This document shows, in pieces, positions 37,301-50,800 of a stretch of 64,000 bases of DNA (positions within the stretch are counted from its first letter, which is position 1; the number at the start of each line of letters is the position of its first letter). The notes beneath the pieces were generated by a model. It was not told where the DNA came from and searched no databases. It was given only the letters and a program-made list of their open reading frames with translations. This stretch comes from Phoenix dactylifera (Eukaryota; Streptophyta; Magnoliopsida; Arecales; Arecaceae), in assembly GCF_009389715.1 (NCBI RefSeq), contig NC_052394.1, forward strand, positions 23,500,899 through 23,564,898, given 5' to 3'. Position numbers and translations under genes: made by a program.

Positions 37301-38018
37301 GTAAAAGATGACCTATATTGTGTTCATCTGCTGACTTAGTCAAATTAAAAGACTTGGAACTTCTAAAGGCGTTAGAGGCATCATAAGGAAAAGCGAAATT
37401 CAGAAATCATTCCTATGACAGCTTTTCGCACAACACAGAATACATAATTTGCTGGAATGGTGCCTTTAATATAATTTTCCATGCTCGTTCATTATCAAGA
37501 ATTTGATTATCTTTGATGTTTCCTCAGAATTTCCAGCCGGTTAAAGTGCACATTGCTCAGACGATGAAGCGGCACAAGATCTAAGATGAAAATCCAAAAC
37601 AGGCTGACATGTAAATCCAAGAAAACGAGGAATGTACATCATTATGAATTCCAAGATCAAATATTTCGCAGTTTCAATTGATCCCCCTTCCTGAAAAACC
37701 CTAAATCACCCGTGAGCTCTCAAAATCAACTGCAGTTGTACCAAACCGCTCCGCGCAAAAGGAAAAGGGGAAAGAAAGGAGGGAGAGAGAGAGAGAGAGA
37801 GAGCGCTGACCGCAGATCTTGATGGGAGCCTCGAGCTCCAGGAGATTGGGCTGGCTGAGGAAAATCTCCCGAGAGACCATGCAAAGTTGTCGAATCTCCG
37901 ACTCCGAGAGCTGCACCTGCTGCCCGGACCTCGCCAACCGCACCTCCAGGAGCCTGTTTATGATGCCATCGAGCAACGCCGGATCCATCCCTTCCCCGAT
38001 CGATCCCGAACGATCCAC
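31984..38018 (-). CDS. Type-1 serine/threonine protein phosphatase catalytic subunit (TOPP/PP1)
   Basis: Three coding exons: 37811-38018, 32251-32810, 31984-32172, joined GT-AG in phase to 318 aa. PP1 removes phosphate from Ser/Thr of many proteins, directed by regulatory subunits, in nucleus and cytosol. Metal-binding and catalytic motifs are all present: GDIHGQ (about 70-75), GDYVDRG (98-104), LRGNHE (127-132), HGGLSP and [33 protein letters not shown] marks PP1 rather than PP2A. The N-terminus [17 protein letters not shown] is typical of plant TOPPs; a second in-frame Met (MDPALLDG, residue 11) could also be the start. It ends [10 protein letters not shown], a short tail. Intron 1 is 5.0 kb and full of CT-rich repeats; intron 2 is 78 bases. 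It is divergent from the DA1-like gene. Confidence 0.96.
33470..33790. repeat. ggtac patch with GA-rich and CT-rich tracts in PP1 intron 1
   Basis: Begins with a ggtactggtactggcacctg-type patch, then a purine-rich run (gagggagagg...), then a pyrimidine-rich run (ctctctctct, ccctccctcc). This resembles the patches near 34.3, 51.8 and 57.8 kb. Frames read here are Arg/Glu- or Ser/Pro-rich by-products. Confidence 0.45.
34240..34900. repeat. CT-rich dispersed element ending in a ggtac patch, PP1 intron 1
   Basis: Starts with aaccg/aaccgg words (cccaaaccgag, accaaaccggacc), runs through about 400 bases of tctctctccc tracts broken by acgatg/gatgatgc spacers, and ends gctcgctatgatacatattg then ggtaccg. 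The order, accgg then CT-rich then ggtac, recurs near 57.7-58.2 kb. Confidence 0.45.
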
Positions 38019-38463
38019 TCCAGAATCTAGATCTAGACAACGAACGTATAAACTACCGGAGAGAAGGAAAAATCTCCCCGATTTCGATCGTCTCTCTCTT
38101 CTGCCTTCGGGAGGTGCATTCAGCGGTAAAAAAATTAGGATCGGAGGAGAGAAGATGAAAAAATCACCGTTGTTGTTATAAAGAAGAGGATGGAGAGCGA
38201 AAGAGCCAGGGACCTATTCGGGTGGTGCATTAATTGGCTCGATGCGCACCTGCATCCTGCGAAGGGACCGACGACAATGGCCGCGGTTGCAGTTGTCAAG
38301 TTCATCCGGATCATGATGCTTATCGATGTGAACCGTCGGATTTAATCGGATATTTTTCTAAACCTCCCGGGTACTTCCAGTGATGTGACCGTCACCGTGA
38401 CCGGCCACTGCGCTAAGGAAGATCATGCATAATTTTAGCATTTGCATTTAGATATTCTCCAAT

Positions 38464-38499
<36 letters not shown>
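38464..38499. repeat. (CT)n microsatellite
   Basis: About 18 uninterrupted CT units, upstream of the PP1 gene. Confidence 0.95.
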
Positions 38500-38503
<4 letters not shown>

Positions 38504-38911
38504 GAACAAGGGGAATCAGACCTAGGTATCAACAAGGAGAAAAATCCTTGGAGGGGGCATTCAACCAGCACCAGCAAATGAGTCTTCAAGTGTTCCATCT
38601 AAATTTAGCTTTACTTGAACCAAGTGAGGAAGAGTAGGTCAAAAGGTAGTGCCACAGGGAGTATGTTTGTCCTAATGATCAAGGTAAAAGGTCATGATAG
38701 AAGTTTAAACTTTTTTGCAGCAGACAAATATCCACGTACCAGTGCAGATTGGCATGAAACTAGAGATGGACCATCTTAGAAACATTGAAAGATTTTTCAT
38801 TTGTTAAAAGGTACTTACCACCTATTCCCTTTTTTTTTTAAAAGAAAAAGGGCAGCATTCATCAAATTCATTGAGATTATGGAGTCTAATGGAGGAGGAA
38901 CTTCATTGATG

Positions 38912-39065
38912 ACGATGCTGGTTGCTTTAGTTGGTAAAAATCCGTGGTAGATTTGCTGAAAGTAATCTAAGTTCAAGTCTTATTTTTCGATACTTGAGTT
39001 GGCCCAACTCTTATTCGGAAACAATTAATACTACTTAGACCTTCTCCTTGAATCAAAAAAAACAA
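38912..39065 (+). mobile_element. tRNA-derived SINE-like sequence
   Basis: tggttgctttagttgg (38919-38934) resembles an A box and aagttcaagtct (38969-38980) a B box. A tail with aatcaaaaaaaacaac ends it. Same general build as the sequence at 10.6 kb, but not an obvious close copy. Confidence 0.45.
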
Positions 39066-40370
39066 CAGATGCATTCTTCCTTTCCTGAACAACGAAGACT
39101 GTTATACTCTGAAGTTGCATGAAATTGACTTTGTTTTGCAGCCTTGGTTTACCTATATCCAGGGTGTTCCAATTACATGCAAAAATGTAAGATATAAAGT
39201 AGAGAAAAAAGAGAATCAATGCACGATAGGAGTTGATTATCATATATGAGTGAGTTTGTGGTTTAGACCTATGAGGCAGCAGGCAGGTAATGTTACTTTG
39301 AATTAATTTACGAAGTTGGTATTATTATGGATAACCAAAGGAGAAAAAAAAGGATGGTGGCTCTCAAGCCTAATGATGTTTCAAAATGATAATATAATTT
39401 ATTTGGAAAAACTTTAGCTACGTATATGCATCACTATAGCATATTTTTCAACAAAATTAAAACATTTTAAAAATGTTAGAGCATTTAACTTTTGAATCTA
39501 CGTCATTTTGATATCGGATTCTATACTAGTACTAATTTGTTACTGTATCGGTACATCCAATATGAAGGCCAATTGGGCGTATCGATACTCGATACACCTT
39601 TTGTACCATGTATCGACACTCGATACGTCTCTTATACTACCTCTAATTCGATACCTTTCTTATATTATGTACTGATTCAGTACTTATACGTACATACGGT
39701 CAGCATGCATTTATACCAACTCGCATAGCATTCTTTGGATCTATCTTTTCTAATAAACCAATATATTATGTGCTTGCTTGTACATATGCATTGAAATAGT
39801 CCATCAGCAATCAGTGACACCAAGGTAATCCTTTTCTAACCTCCTTAAACTCAAATCCCTTACTAGCTGTGCTAAAGACTCGACTTCATCGGGCTTTATT
39901 TTGAACACCTTTGTATTGGCCAAATAGTTTTCAAAAAAAAAAAAAAAAAAAAGCTATCAAGGCCAATATTCAATATCGCCATGCTATGTTTTTCCAAAAT
40001 ATTCTTTATTTTTTGCAGCAATATTTATAGATAATCTAATTCGTATATAGAAAGCTAAAATATAAAGCATTCCTAAGTTATAATATTTCATTACAAATGC
40101 TAATAATATAACTACTGGCAAATATAACACAATACAAGACACCACCAATCAGCTTGCTTGCAAGATTTTATTTCTTCGTGGTTCCATCTACTTTTCAATA
40201 TTGACGCAAATATAAAAAAGAAACAATGTTTGATTATTATTTTTGTTGGCCACACCTTTTGCCCTTCCATCTCCTCAACGATTCATATTCCCACAGCTCA
40301 GCGGAGCGGAATAAGAATGCTTTAATATTCTACACCGACCCGCATTAGCCTTGTCCAACCTTTACCAAAT

Positions 40371-40556
40371 GGGTTCGGGTTGTATCTTTGGCTCGAAAGA
40401 ATGGTCGATCCTTTTACCGTTGGATCGCGTATGTCACAAATTTTAAAGCAGTCTAATTATTTTTTTCTCTCTGTCTGCGGCCGTTATTGCGCGATCCAAC
40501 GGTTGACATCGCGAAAGAACGCGAATCATTCTTTCGCGCGAAAGATATAACCCAAT
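40371..40556. mobile_element. MITE with long inverted repeats
   Basis: The left arm gggttgtatctttggctcga...ccgttggatcgcg is the complement of the right arm cgcgatccaacgg...cgcgaaagatataaccc. The spacer is short and AT-rich. Its ends and target duplication are not clear, so the superfamily is not assigned. A single related arm occurs at 23577-23645. Confidence 0.6.
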
Positions 40557-40899
40557 TCCCGTACAAAATTCCCTCCGCCCCTTCCATGCGTGTCGTTTCC
40601 CGCATCTCTCTCTCTCTCTTCCATTGGAGAGAAGAATCTCTTCCTTCCTCGTCTCCCCCTTCACATATTCTCTATCTCGCCTTATAAGTTAATCTTCTTC
40701 TGTAGCTTTTCGAGATGCCTCCACCTCGTTGGGCGGCCGCTGCTGCTGCGGTGGCTTTTTTCTCTATCTGTCCCGATCCCTTCCTTTCCATCTCCACCTC
40801 TCTTTTCTTTCCCCACCTGCCATCATCTCCCCCTCGTCTTTCTTTTCCTGTTCATCATCAAAACCCCTTTTCCTCGCTGCAGCGCCGCTCTCGACTTCG

Positions 40900-43800
40900 A
40901 TGGCTTCCCCCTCCGACTCCACCTTTCTCTCCCAGCCCTGCATCTACGGTACTCCAAACCCAATCTCTGCTTTCTTTGTGTTCTTCAACTCTCCGAAGGT
41001 TTCCTCGATTTGTTGATTTTCAGGGTTTTGACGTTCGTTCGATGGAAAACTAGTAATCTGTTTTGAAAATTTCCATCTTCGATTATGTCTGTTGGGGGTT
41101 CTTGTTCTGGACGAGTGCTACGAGAATACAGGGCAAGAACGCTTATGATAAAACTGATGGTCTATGTTCGCTACTGTTTCTCATGACACTACCGAGTTTG
41201 CTTGCGAGGGGGTTCAAGTTAAGAGAGCAGTCTGAACTTTTTTTTAGGGTTGGAATCGTGCATACGTTCGTGACTACAATCTTTATATACGTTCCCCTTA
41301 TATGTTTATTTTGCATTGATCATGAATACATTCATAACCCTACCTCCGCCCGTAAAAATAATTATTTTTCTTTTTTCTTTTTGATGTTCTTGAATTCTTT
41401 CTCGATCAGGGATTTTGTCTGAAAATTTTTAGTGCTTGTCATTCATTAGGGTAGTATTGATAGGCCACGTTTGCTATTATTTCTCATGACACTCATGACG
41501 TCACCAAGAAAGATTGCACGGTGATTCAAGTAAAGAGACAATGCATAATTAGATTATATTTTAGGTTTTTTTCCGTAAAAAAAGATTATATTGACATATG
41601 GACATTTCTTGGAATTCATCATAAATATGTTCATAACTACAATCTCGATCAACTTCATTTTCCATTCTAATTTTCTTAATGTGTTTCCCTTTTCAAATGT
41701 AGAACTATTTAATAAGTGCTCTTTCCTCACTAGGGCTGTCTTCAAAATGTAGAACTACCTGCTTTTTTTTTTTAAAAAAAAGTTTAAGTAATTCTTAGGA
41801 GGTTGATCACACAGTATGTTGCACTCTCTCCATTCAATCCTTCAGTTAAATTCCTAATTTTTCTTTCATACCGACCTCATTTATGCTACCAGGGCACACA
41901 GCTCCATCATACAGCGAAAGAAAATCCCGCTTCATGAAGTGGCTGGTGCAAGATTTTTAAGGGAACGAGTCGTGGAGCATCAAATGGACAGCATCCACGA
42001 GCTCTCGGGGAGAACATATTTTGGCACGAGCCAGTTAGATCAACGGTAATATGCTCATATCCTTCAGATTTTCTATGTTAGACTGCCCCCAGCTATTCCA
42101 TATTGTCATCTCATATGAATAGGGCATTAGCTGGGTTTTGAAGCCAGTAGCATGTTCATTAACTGACTGCTCCTTGTTAATAACATGCCAATAGGGGATA
42201 TGTTGTTAAATTTTGTATTTCCCTCTTTCATGTTGTTGCATGAGATTGTGTTGCATAACTTATTGTCAGGATGATCAACCTAAAGCTGAGAATGAGGAAT
42301 TGGATCGTGCAATTGCAATTTCTCTTGCAGAGGATGCTAAGAAACGGAAATGTAAGTTTGGATTATTTGAAATTTAAATTATGAGCTCGCTTAGCATCGT
42401 GTTTTTCTCTTCACTAAACTATTTGCATTAATTCAGCTTTTTCTTTTCACTTTTAAAAATATAACTTGCATTTCAGAATCTTCTCCATAACATAACAAAT
42501 TTGTAGGACAGCTTCAGGATACAATGGAATGGGCAATAATGATGAAGAACTTGCAAGAGCCCTACAAGAGAGTTTGAATATGTCTTCCTTCAGCCATACG
42601 CCCCAATCCAGTATTTACCTAGAGAATATAGGTTCGTATCTGCATTTTTTAGTCCATACAATATCTTGCTAAAGGGCACCCAAAGTTCCACCATTGCTTC
42701 AAACCCTGCAGAGTTTGTGGAGGTTGTAACCAGGAAATAGGCTATGGCCGTTACTTAAGCTGCATGGGAACCTTCTGGCACCCTCAATGCTTTTGCTGTC
42801 ATGCTTGTAGACGGCCTATCCATGAAACTGAGGTATGCAATTTTTATGGTCATATAATTTTGTTTAGTTTTTGTTTCTTTTCTGAAGAATTCTACTGGCA
42901 AAGTGCCTATCTTAGAGGATTTTGTAGCGCAGCAGATTTTAAATGTAGCAATTGCTTCAGTTTTCTTTGTCAGGGAATTTGCCATACCACAAGGCATGCT
43001 ATAAGGAGTCGCATCATCCAAAATGTGATGTCTGCCATGAATTTGTAAGAACATTTAGTTCCTGTATATTTGCAGATAATCACTTATTATAAGATAATTT
43101 TGTTAATTAATGCTTCTACCTTGTTACCAGTGCTTCAGTTAACAGGCCATCATTGAAACTAAACTTTCTCATTGAAGTAGTGTGTTTTTGTATTAATCTG
43201 CTATTTAATACATATTAAGTTTAAATATTTGTTTATCAGGTTACATTGGGATTAACTCATTGCATAAACTAATCTCATTCTGGTCTGCTTTATCTTCTTT
43301 GTATCCTCTGCTGCTGCTCTTCATCAATGACTTCTATAAATAATTTTCTTTCAGGCCTTTTATGCTTCGTGTTTCCAGCTAACCATGCATTATATGGTAA
43401 TATAAGTTATTACCATCTTAATACCATCATGCATCATATCCATTCTCACTGTGGCCTCTAGATTTATACATCACTTACCTACATACATGGCATTTTTCTG
43501 ATCGACAATTTTTGAAGAAAGCAAACTATCAAACTACTGCATGCAATTTGTTTCTTCTTTTCTAATTTCTAGGTTTGTCTTTCGAAGGTATGGTTGGTTA
43601 TTTTAAAACCATTTCAGTGGGCTTCCATTGGATGGGCCTTGGGAGTGAAGTAAGACCCTAAAGCTAAAATGCAAACAGCTAGTCATGATTGCTATCATGG
43701 TCTTACTATTCGATACTATAGGCATGATCCCCCTAAAAGTTGCTGGTGAAAACACAGAAGATGTCGATTTTTTTGTTTTGCAAAAAAAAAAAAAATCTTA

Positions 43801-46800
43801 ACAACAATTGCTATTTGTATGTAGTATGTGTCTTATCATTTAGAAGCTGCATGCTTTCCCCCTTTTGATTGATTAATGCTGGTTCTCCTGCTTCTATTTC
43901 AAAGATGAGGAAGAATAAAGCTGCCACAGATATCAATAATCGAAATCATAATTGGCATGAACAACCATTCTCTATTATCTATTTTTACAGATTCCAACGA
44001 ACATGGCTGGTTTAATTGAGTATAGAGCTCACCCATTTTGGGGCCAAAAATATTGTCCTTCACATGAACATGACAAAACACCTCGTTGTTGTAGTTGTGA
44101 GCGGATGGAGGTATGCAATATTATTGTTTAAGTGGAAGTACCTATTTGTCGTTTTCTTTTTGCCAATAGGATTCAGGGTGGACCTGACTCTACATTGATT
44201 TTCTTTTTCTTTGGTTAATATCAAAGTCAAGGGGTATGAAATACATTTCTCTAGGAGATGGGCGCAACTTATGCCTAGAATGTCTGGATTCTGCTATCAT
44301 GGATACTGGTGATTGTCAATCTCTATACCATTCTATCAGAGACTATTATGAAGGAATGAATATGAAAATAGATCAACAGATTCCAATGCTTCTGGTTGAA
44401 AGGCAAGCACTTAATGAAGCCATGGAAGGGGAGAAGGATGTGAGTTTTACTTTGCGGTGGTTTTACATGCTTAATCTTGAGAGTGTTCTCTGAAATTGTT
44501 GTGTTATTAGGGTCATTATCACATGCCTGAGACAAGGGGCTTATGCCTTTCTGAGGAGCAGACAGTTAGCAGTGTAAAGAATTTCTGTCTTGCCATCTTT
44601 ATCACCACAATTTTTATTCTCAGATATATAAAAAGCATATCTTTATTTTTCTATCTTGTTAATATAGATACATAAGAGGCCAAAGATTGGGGGAAATCAA
44701 ATATTTGGCATGAGAACTCATCCACAGAAGTTGACTCGTAAATGTGAGGTCACAGCAATTCTTGTTTTATATGGTCTTCCCAGGTCAGTTTCATCCAATG
44801 CCATGTTATACTCCAGCGTTTACATTTGTAAATACATTGGTGTGATCCAATTAGATTGATGTTTTGAGTGCCATGATCTGGTTTTCCTAACATGCTTGAA
44901 TCTGGTTGCCAGCATTATACATCTTATTACCTTTCGTCTGATTTACAATTGCATTTTTCTTTAACTTATTATAGCATATTTTTGGTCAGGACAACAAAAG
45001 TGCTTAACTGAATCTGGTATGCTACTTATGCTTTGTGCATGGAGGAACCTACAACTTTTTAGGTGTCTAAAGCGAAAATTTGGGATACCTTGGTTAGATC
45101 ATATAAATTTTATTCATTCAACCAGTTGAGATTTTTTGAAATATTTGAACCATGTTATCTGATAAAAGTTTATATTACAACAGTAGAAATGCACAAGTGC
45201 AAATGCACACAATCACGCCTGTGAACACACATGCCCCTCTATATTGTAATTATTAAGAAAGCAATTCTAGTTTTTATGCCACGGATGCACATTTTGAGTT
45301 TTGCATCGAATCAATTTTTATGCATCGAAAAGATTTAATTAAAGGTTCTGATGTGTCAACTTCTAGTGAACTATGAGAATAACAACCCGCTCCCTATAGC
45401 CAGCAACATGCTCATACACCACAAGTTCCTGTAGCTTTCCCATGACTTATAAAAGTCTTTTCTGGTTATTAATGCAGGCTATTAACAGGTTCTATCCTTG
45501 CTCATGAATTGATGCATGCATGGTTACGCCTCAAAGGTATATTGCACTGCTTTTCAGATTCTCATTAGGGTACATCTTTTGTTGTCAATCCGAGAAAGAT
45601 TATTATAACTTTTCTCTGAATCATAGTCTCTTATTACAAAACTCTGTTGCTTGTTTTGTAAATTAAGATTTTATGCACTTGTTACTGCTGATGAAGGGAT
45701 GTTTAACAGAGACTGATATAATGTAGCTAGTAAAGTCAAAGGGAGCTCTTTACCTTTGGCCCTTCATCTCATTATTACTTGTCAGTATCTTTTCAAGCTT
45801 TTGTTTGGTTACTTGTCTGTTGGGGTTGCAACCTGCTAAGCCTAAGGTGTTGCCATGATTTGCCATACTTGGCTGGAAGCTCTTGACCATGGGCCCAAAC
45901 CTGGACTACAAGCTTAGATGAGGCTTATATATGTCCATTTTCGACTTAAGCCATGTCAAACTAAGAAGTAGTGCTGGTAATGGGCCCGGGCTGGCTTGAG
46001 GCCCATTGGACCGGGCGGGCTTCAAGTTGGGTCTCTGGGTTAGGCCCAATATTGCTTGGGTTAGGCTTGGGCCTAAAAAAAGGGCTCAGATAAATTCTGA
46101 GCTAAGCTTGGACTGTTGCTTGCCCTCGGCCAGGGCTCAACTCGAAGCTTGAGGCCGACTTTTGGCCCGGCACCCAAGCTCGAAACTTGGCCCAATCTTG
46201 GGCTAAATTCACTATTAGTATTTTTTGCTAAGAAGTCAAGCTTCGTTCACACTCAAAACCTAGAGCTGTTAGGAAATGACTGGGTGTGACTATGCAGTCA
46301 TGATTTTCTTCTGATATTGCTTGTAGATGCTAAAATGGTTACTATTAAGCGATTTTACATGATTTGGTGCCCTAGAAACTAACAAGTTCAATAACACTGA
46401 GTCATAAGTAACAACTAATGAATGGCATGGACGTGGACTCAAGTCATACCACTTCTAACCTAAGCTTTCAGCTAAACCCTTCCTGAAGTTTGACCAAACC
46501 TGAAAGCTTCATCTGGTTGCCCCAGCATGTGTCTCCTCTTCATGTAGAATAAGTGGTAGCAAAAACTTTTTATCTGAGTCCTTCAAAAGGAACATTGTTT
46601 CAATGCCTAATAAGTTGGGAAACTATCCCCTTGGCAATAACAAAAAAAAAAAAAAAGAAGCAAAAGGGCCAGTTGTGAATGGGTTGGATTGGGTCATCTG
46701 AACTTTAAGGTCCAGTTAGATTGGGCTTACATGATCCCTATATATCCTCATGCTTGCATGCATGTGTTTATGTGCATGTGTAGGCGTGCATGTGTGCTTG

Positions 46801-47868
46801 TATGCGCATGCATGTGGAGGGGATTTTTGTTAGGTACAATATAATTAACATAATTTAATATAAGGAAGTGTCTCATCATATGCCTATAGTGTTGGCCTTT
46901 TTAGGTACATCAATTGCTTGTTTAAATTAAAGTGGTACCCTTATTTTTTTACAACTGATTGGAATGAGGAAAGGTTATATAGGTCATCTGGTGGCGTTCG
47001 TAAAATCCTCTCTCCACCCACCTCATGTCTTGATTCTTTACTTTTGTTCATTTTAACATAATGCTTCGAGACATATATTCATGATTTGGCTCTAACTTCG
47101 TTGAGTTTGCGTTAGCTTGCTGGTTAAATGGATCTGGTTGCAGTCCTACCTTAGAAGTAGCTCTAATAACCTCCATCACTTTCCCTTCAACACCCATTTA
47201 CCACCTATGCCTCTTCCATCACAACATTCTTTGCAACATTTATCCACTGTCATTATCTTTCTATGCAGTTAGCAGTGTAAGATGAAGACTCATGGGTTTG
47301 ACAAAATCCTTGTATAAACATATATGTGAACAATAAACTGTGTGAGCTCCATGGAATTCTACTTTGTTATTAATTCCCATCATATTGATTTTACCAAGTT
47401 TATCCAAGTCTTCCTTGGTTCTCTCTCTCTCTCTCACTCACTCACACACACACACACACACAGAGTTTGATTTTTGTTTTATTATTTGCTTGGTGCTTCA
47501 AGTTTCAATACTGGAGTTAAATTTCCTTTCACCAATTTAGGCTACCGCAATCTAAGCCCTGAGGTGGAGGAAGGTATCTGCCAGGTGCTCTCCCATATGT
47601 GGCTTGAATCAGAGGTTATGCCAGGGTCAAGGAACATGCCATCCTCATCTACGTTTCCTTCGTCTTCATCCTCTTCATTCCATCATCCAAGAAAGCAGGA
47701 AAATCTGATACTGAGAAGAAGCTTGGTGATTTTTTCATTCATCAGATTGCTCATGACACTTCATCTGCCTATGGTGAGGGTTTTAGAGCTGCTAATGATG
47801 CTGTTAATAGGTATGGGCTTCGTTGCACCTTAGATCACATTCGCTGGACAGGAAACTTTCCGATGTAA
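40900..47868 (+). CDS. DA1/DAR-family protein (UIM, LIM, peptidase) with two apparent frameshifts
   Basis: Family exons: 41934-42045, 42270-42351, 42512-42635, 42712-42832, 42961-43044, 43991-44110, 44227-44439, 44511-44573, 44668-44783, 45478-45536, 47541-47868. All internal junctions are in phase, giving about 473 aa. DA1 proteins are ubiquitin-activated peptidases that limit organ growth. UIMs: [14 protein letters not shown] and [19 protein letters not shown]...HPQC...CHAC...HKAC, then a second Cys-rich unit. Peptidase: HELMH. Oddities: the start reads MKWL, but CKIFKG lies one base out of frame (extra base near 41945). In the last exon the frame leaves the family frame in the Ser-rich stretch 47640-47690 and ends at 47833 instead of 47868. 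An exon with ATG at 40900-40948 could be leader. Sequence error or early decay are both possible. Confidence 0.82.
45970..46205. mobile_element. Probable hAT-type element piece in DA1-like intron 10
   Basis: Starts tagtgctggtaatgggcccg, close to the general plant hAT end tag-g-tggcaatgggcc, and continues GC-rich with repeated ggcccgg/ttgggcc words. I cannot find a matching right end, so it is a partial copy. It differs from the element at 5074-5640. Confidence 0.45.
47421..47463. repeat. (CT)n-(CA)n microsatellite
   Basis: ctctctctct followed by cactcactcacacacacaca, 80 bases upstream of the last exon of the DA1-like gene. Confidence 0.85.
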
Positions 47869-50800
47869 AGCCATTTCTTCTGTTGTAAGGAGATATATTC
47901 CTTCAGAGATATATTATGTCTTTGATGATAAAATTTAGTCATGGAAGCTTGGACAAGCTCCCCTTAATTTTTTATGGGGCTACTTACCAACTACTATTTC
48001 AGGTAAATAAGCACTTGTATTGGATCAACCATCAATAAAATCATTTTCTTCAAATTCCAGCAGCATTATTTGTGAAAATAATAGCAGATATATAGGGATC
48101 ATCTGTGCTATATGGCAATTGCAGGCCTTTATGGGAAGTCGGCGCTTGCTGGCTAAAAATTAGTCATAGTGATATAAAAGACCAGACAATTAAATGAGGT
48201 ACATGAGCAAGCAAACAGTAACGCTCATGCATCACTATGTTTAACAGGCAATATGAAACACACTTCAAACTTACAATACCAGGTTCTTCACCTGTCATGT
48301 CTTCTAGTCAAACTTGAGCTTACTGCTTATAATTCCTAGGAAGGTGGTTTAGGATGCTGGATGTTCCATGTCCGCAGATTTATTGTATGATGGGCCGGCT
48401 TCCTGATAACCAAGGCTAGCTGGTTGCACCATTTTGTGTTGGCTGGAGCCTGCTTTCAGGAGAATTAGCATGCTGTAGCTGTCTCCTTACATGGGCTTCT
48501 GTCACTGCTGCTTTTTAAGTGAATTGCGTGCAAAACTGAAGTGTTAACGTTAAATATCACTAGAGGCACTACACCAAGATGTTCAATTTCATGTTGCACT
48601 CACATCATGTACTGCTGCCTAAAAGGTAATGGTGTTTTGATTGATCTTTGAATGGTTTAGCCAGCGATGTCAATCATGTTGGTAATGAAGGATATTATTA
48701 ACTGATATTATTTAAATTATTGGCTAGTTCAATTCCTTTACTTCTCTGTTAATAATCCATAATTGTTTCATAACCATTTTTTCAGAGAAAACTTCTTTCT
48801 ATTGGAGGTTTTTAGTTCATATGTTTGATGCACTTCATTTATCTGCTTGTGCAACTGTTCATCATTTTGTACCTAGTCCATGTCATGCACTCTAATCTGT
48901 TGTCTAGATGTGATCAAATCTAGCAGCAAAGTGGATGCTGGCATTGAAGTAAAGCTCTCAAATTATATTTGATGGATTTAAACTAGCATAAAATTGCATC
49001 AGTGTCATTCTTGTTGATCTAATTTATTCTCTCCCTCACTGTACGACAGTTATTGGTGGACTGGTCTATTAGTGAGCTACACAATATGCTTGCTTCCAGC
49101 CAGGACCACCGCATAAAAAAGAATAATATGCTTGCTGTTTGCTTGAATTTGCTTGATATACATGTCCGGAGCAGTTAATGGTTTCATCTTATCTATTCGT
49201 TTATCTTCTTTATTCCTAATCTGGAGTCCTTTCATACTTGCGGTTAGTTGTAAATGCAAGAGTGGATGCTGGCCATGAACATAAAGCACGAACTTTAATT
49301 GGTGTCAAGATGCGTCTGCTTTTTTTCTAGATGGTTGCATCATTAATTTTGCACCAAGTCACCTGACAAAACAGGAATCAGTGGTAAAGAGGAAATATCA
49401 TCAAACTGCATCTACATATTGTTTTGAATAAGCAAGTAATTCCATTAAGTTTGGTAGAAATTGGCGGAAAGGTTGGATGGCTTGACACCAATAATCGTAG
49501 CTCTACTCGTCATGGTTTCTGATTTCAGTTAATGGTCATGGTTTCTGTATGACCTTAACCTTCCTCTCTATCTTTGTTCTGTCTACTGGTTCCTAAAAGA
49601 AATTCTCTGCATCAACATGGATGGTTCCTCAATAGCATAGTTTAGAGCGGATGGATAAAGACAACTTGTTGAGAACAAGTGGGGACAAAGGGCCATGAAT
49701 GTACTCTCAACTAAGGCTGAAGCTCGTGTATGACTATTTCTGTGTTTCAATCCTGAAGCTGGCAGCACTGCATCAGTTCCACTTTCAAGATGCATTCTTC
49801 CACTTCCGGTTGAAGGTTCGACTACTATTATTTTTCAAGTTAAAGCACACCCTATCGAAGTTGCTTCAATAGGATTTTCTGTTCTCTAAAATTTGATCAG
49901 TAGAACTGTTGTCATAGGATGCTCAACCGGTGTCATCTCTTCAAATTGGTAATTTATAGAAAACAATGCAATCAGAAGCAACGAACCACCCAATATTTTC
50001 TTCCTATACTAAATTGCTCAACCAATCACTGGCTGACACCCTAGCTTATTTGAAACGGACAAACAAACAGGCGATAATTCTAGTAATGATGGTGGGCCAC
50101 TATGAGCCACCGATTAGTAATGGTCATGGTGGTGGGCCTCTGTATGGACCACAGATTAGCAAGTCAGCCTGTAACACGATTTGTTGCTTTGATTAGCTGA
50201 GTGAAGCTTGGAATTGAACAACCTGCCTAAAAGCTTTCACTCGATGGCACGAAGAGTGGCATCTTCTAAGAAAGAATGAGCGCATGATTCTTGAAGCATC
50301 AAAACAGAACCTTCTAAAGCAGTTCACACAGGACCTAGCACCATTCTTTCACAAGCAATCAGACTCATGACTACAATACTTCTCATATAATTTTAATGAA
50401 TCGACTTATAGACTAGAAACACAGGATGCTCCTTTCACCTGCCCCTGTTCTCTACAGATCAAGTTGAGGATGAAGCACATTAAACTGTCCCGAAACAGAT
50501 TGAACAAAAACCTCTATCAACAAGAGCTAAGGCCCCACTGATATTACAAGAATGCCCTATGCATAACCAGCGGTGTGTTTAATATATCCAAACGCCAGAA
50601 TCAGCTTCATTTGATTGTGCAAACAGTTATACCAATCAGCATATCAATGTGGGCCCCTACTCAATCAAGTTGGTAACCAGTGACAACATTTTATAAAATT
50701 TAATTGCAGAGAAGAATTTGTTTAAACACCATGAAAATTGACCATGGTCTTCGATGAGTTAAAAGAAAATAAACTTATCAGCTAAGATCACAGCGGTAAT

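Larger units (their letters stand above)
38019..40899. other. Divergent intergenic region between PP1 and the DA1-like gene
   Basis: Contains the pyrimidine-rich PP1 leader on the minus strand, a (CT)n tract at 38464-38499, a SINE-like sequence at about 38912-39065, a gtatcgatac-type patch at about 39490-39700, a MITE at about 40371-40556, and a CT-rich leader for the plus-strand gene from about 40600. No coding sequence is recognised. Confidence 0.5.

Noticed and set aside
42632-42674. Alternative 43-base intron in the DA1-like gene
   Set aside because: It is in phase but too short for a plant intron. The 76-base alternative (42636-42711) also keeps phase, ends in ctgcag and gives a better LIM start.
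47100-47165. SINE-like string with ttgctggttaaatgg and ggttgcagtcc
   Set aside because: The two box-like motifs are too close together for a tRNA-derived promoter, and there is no tail.
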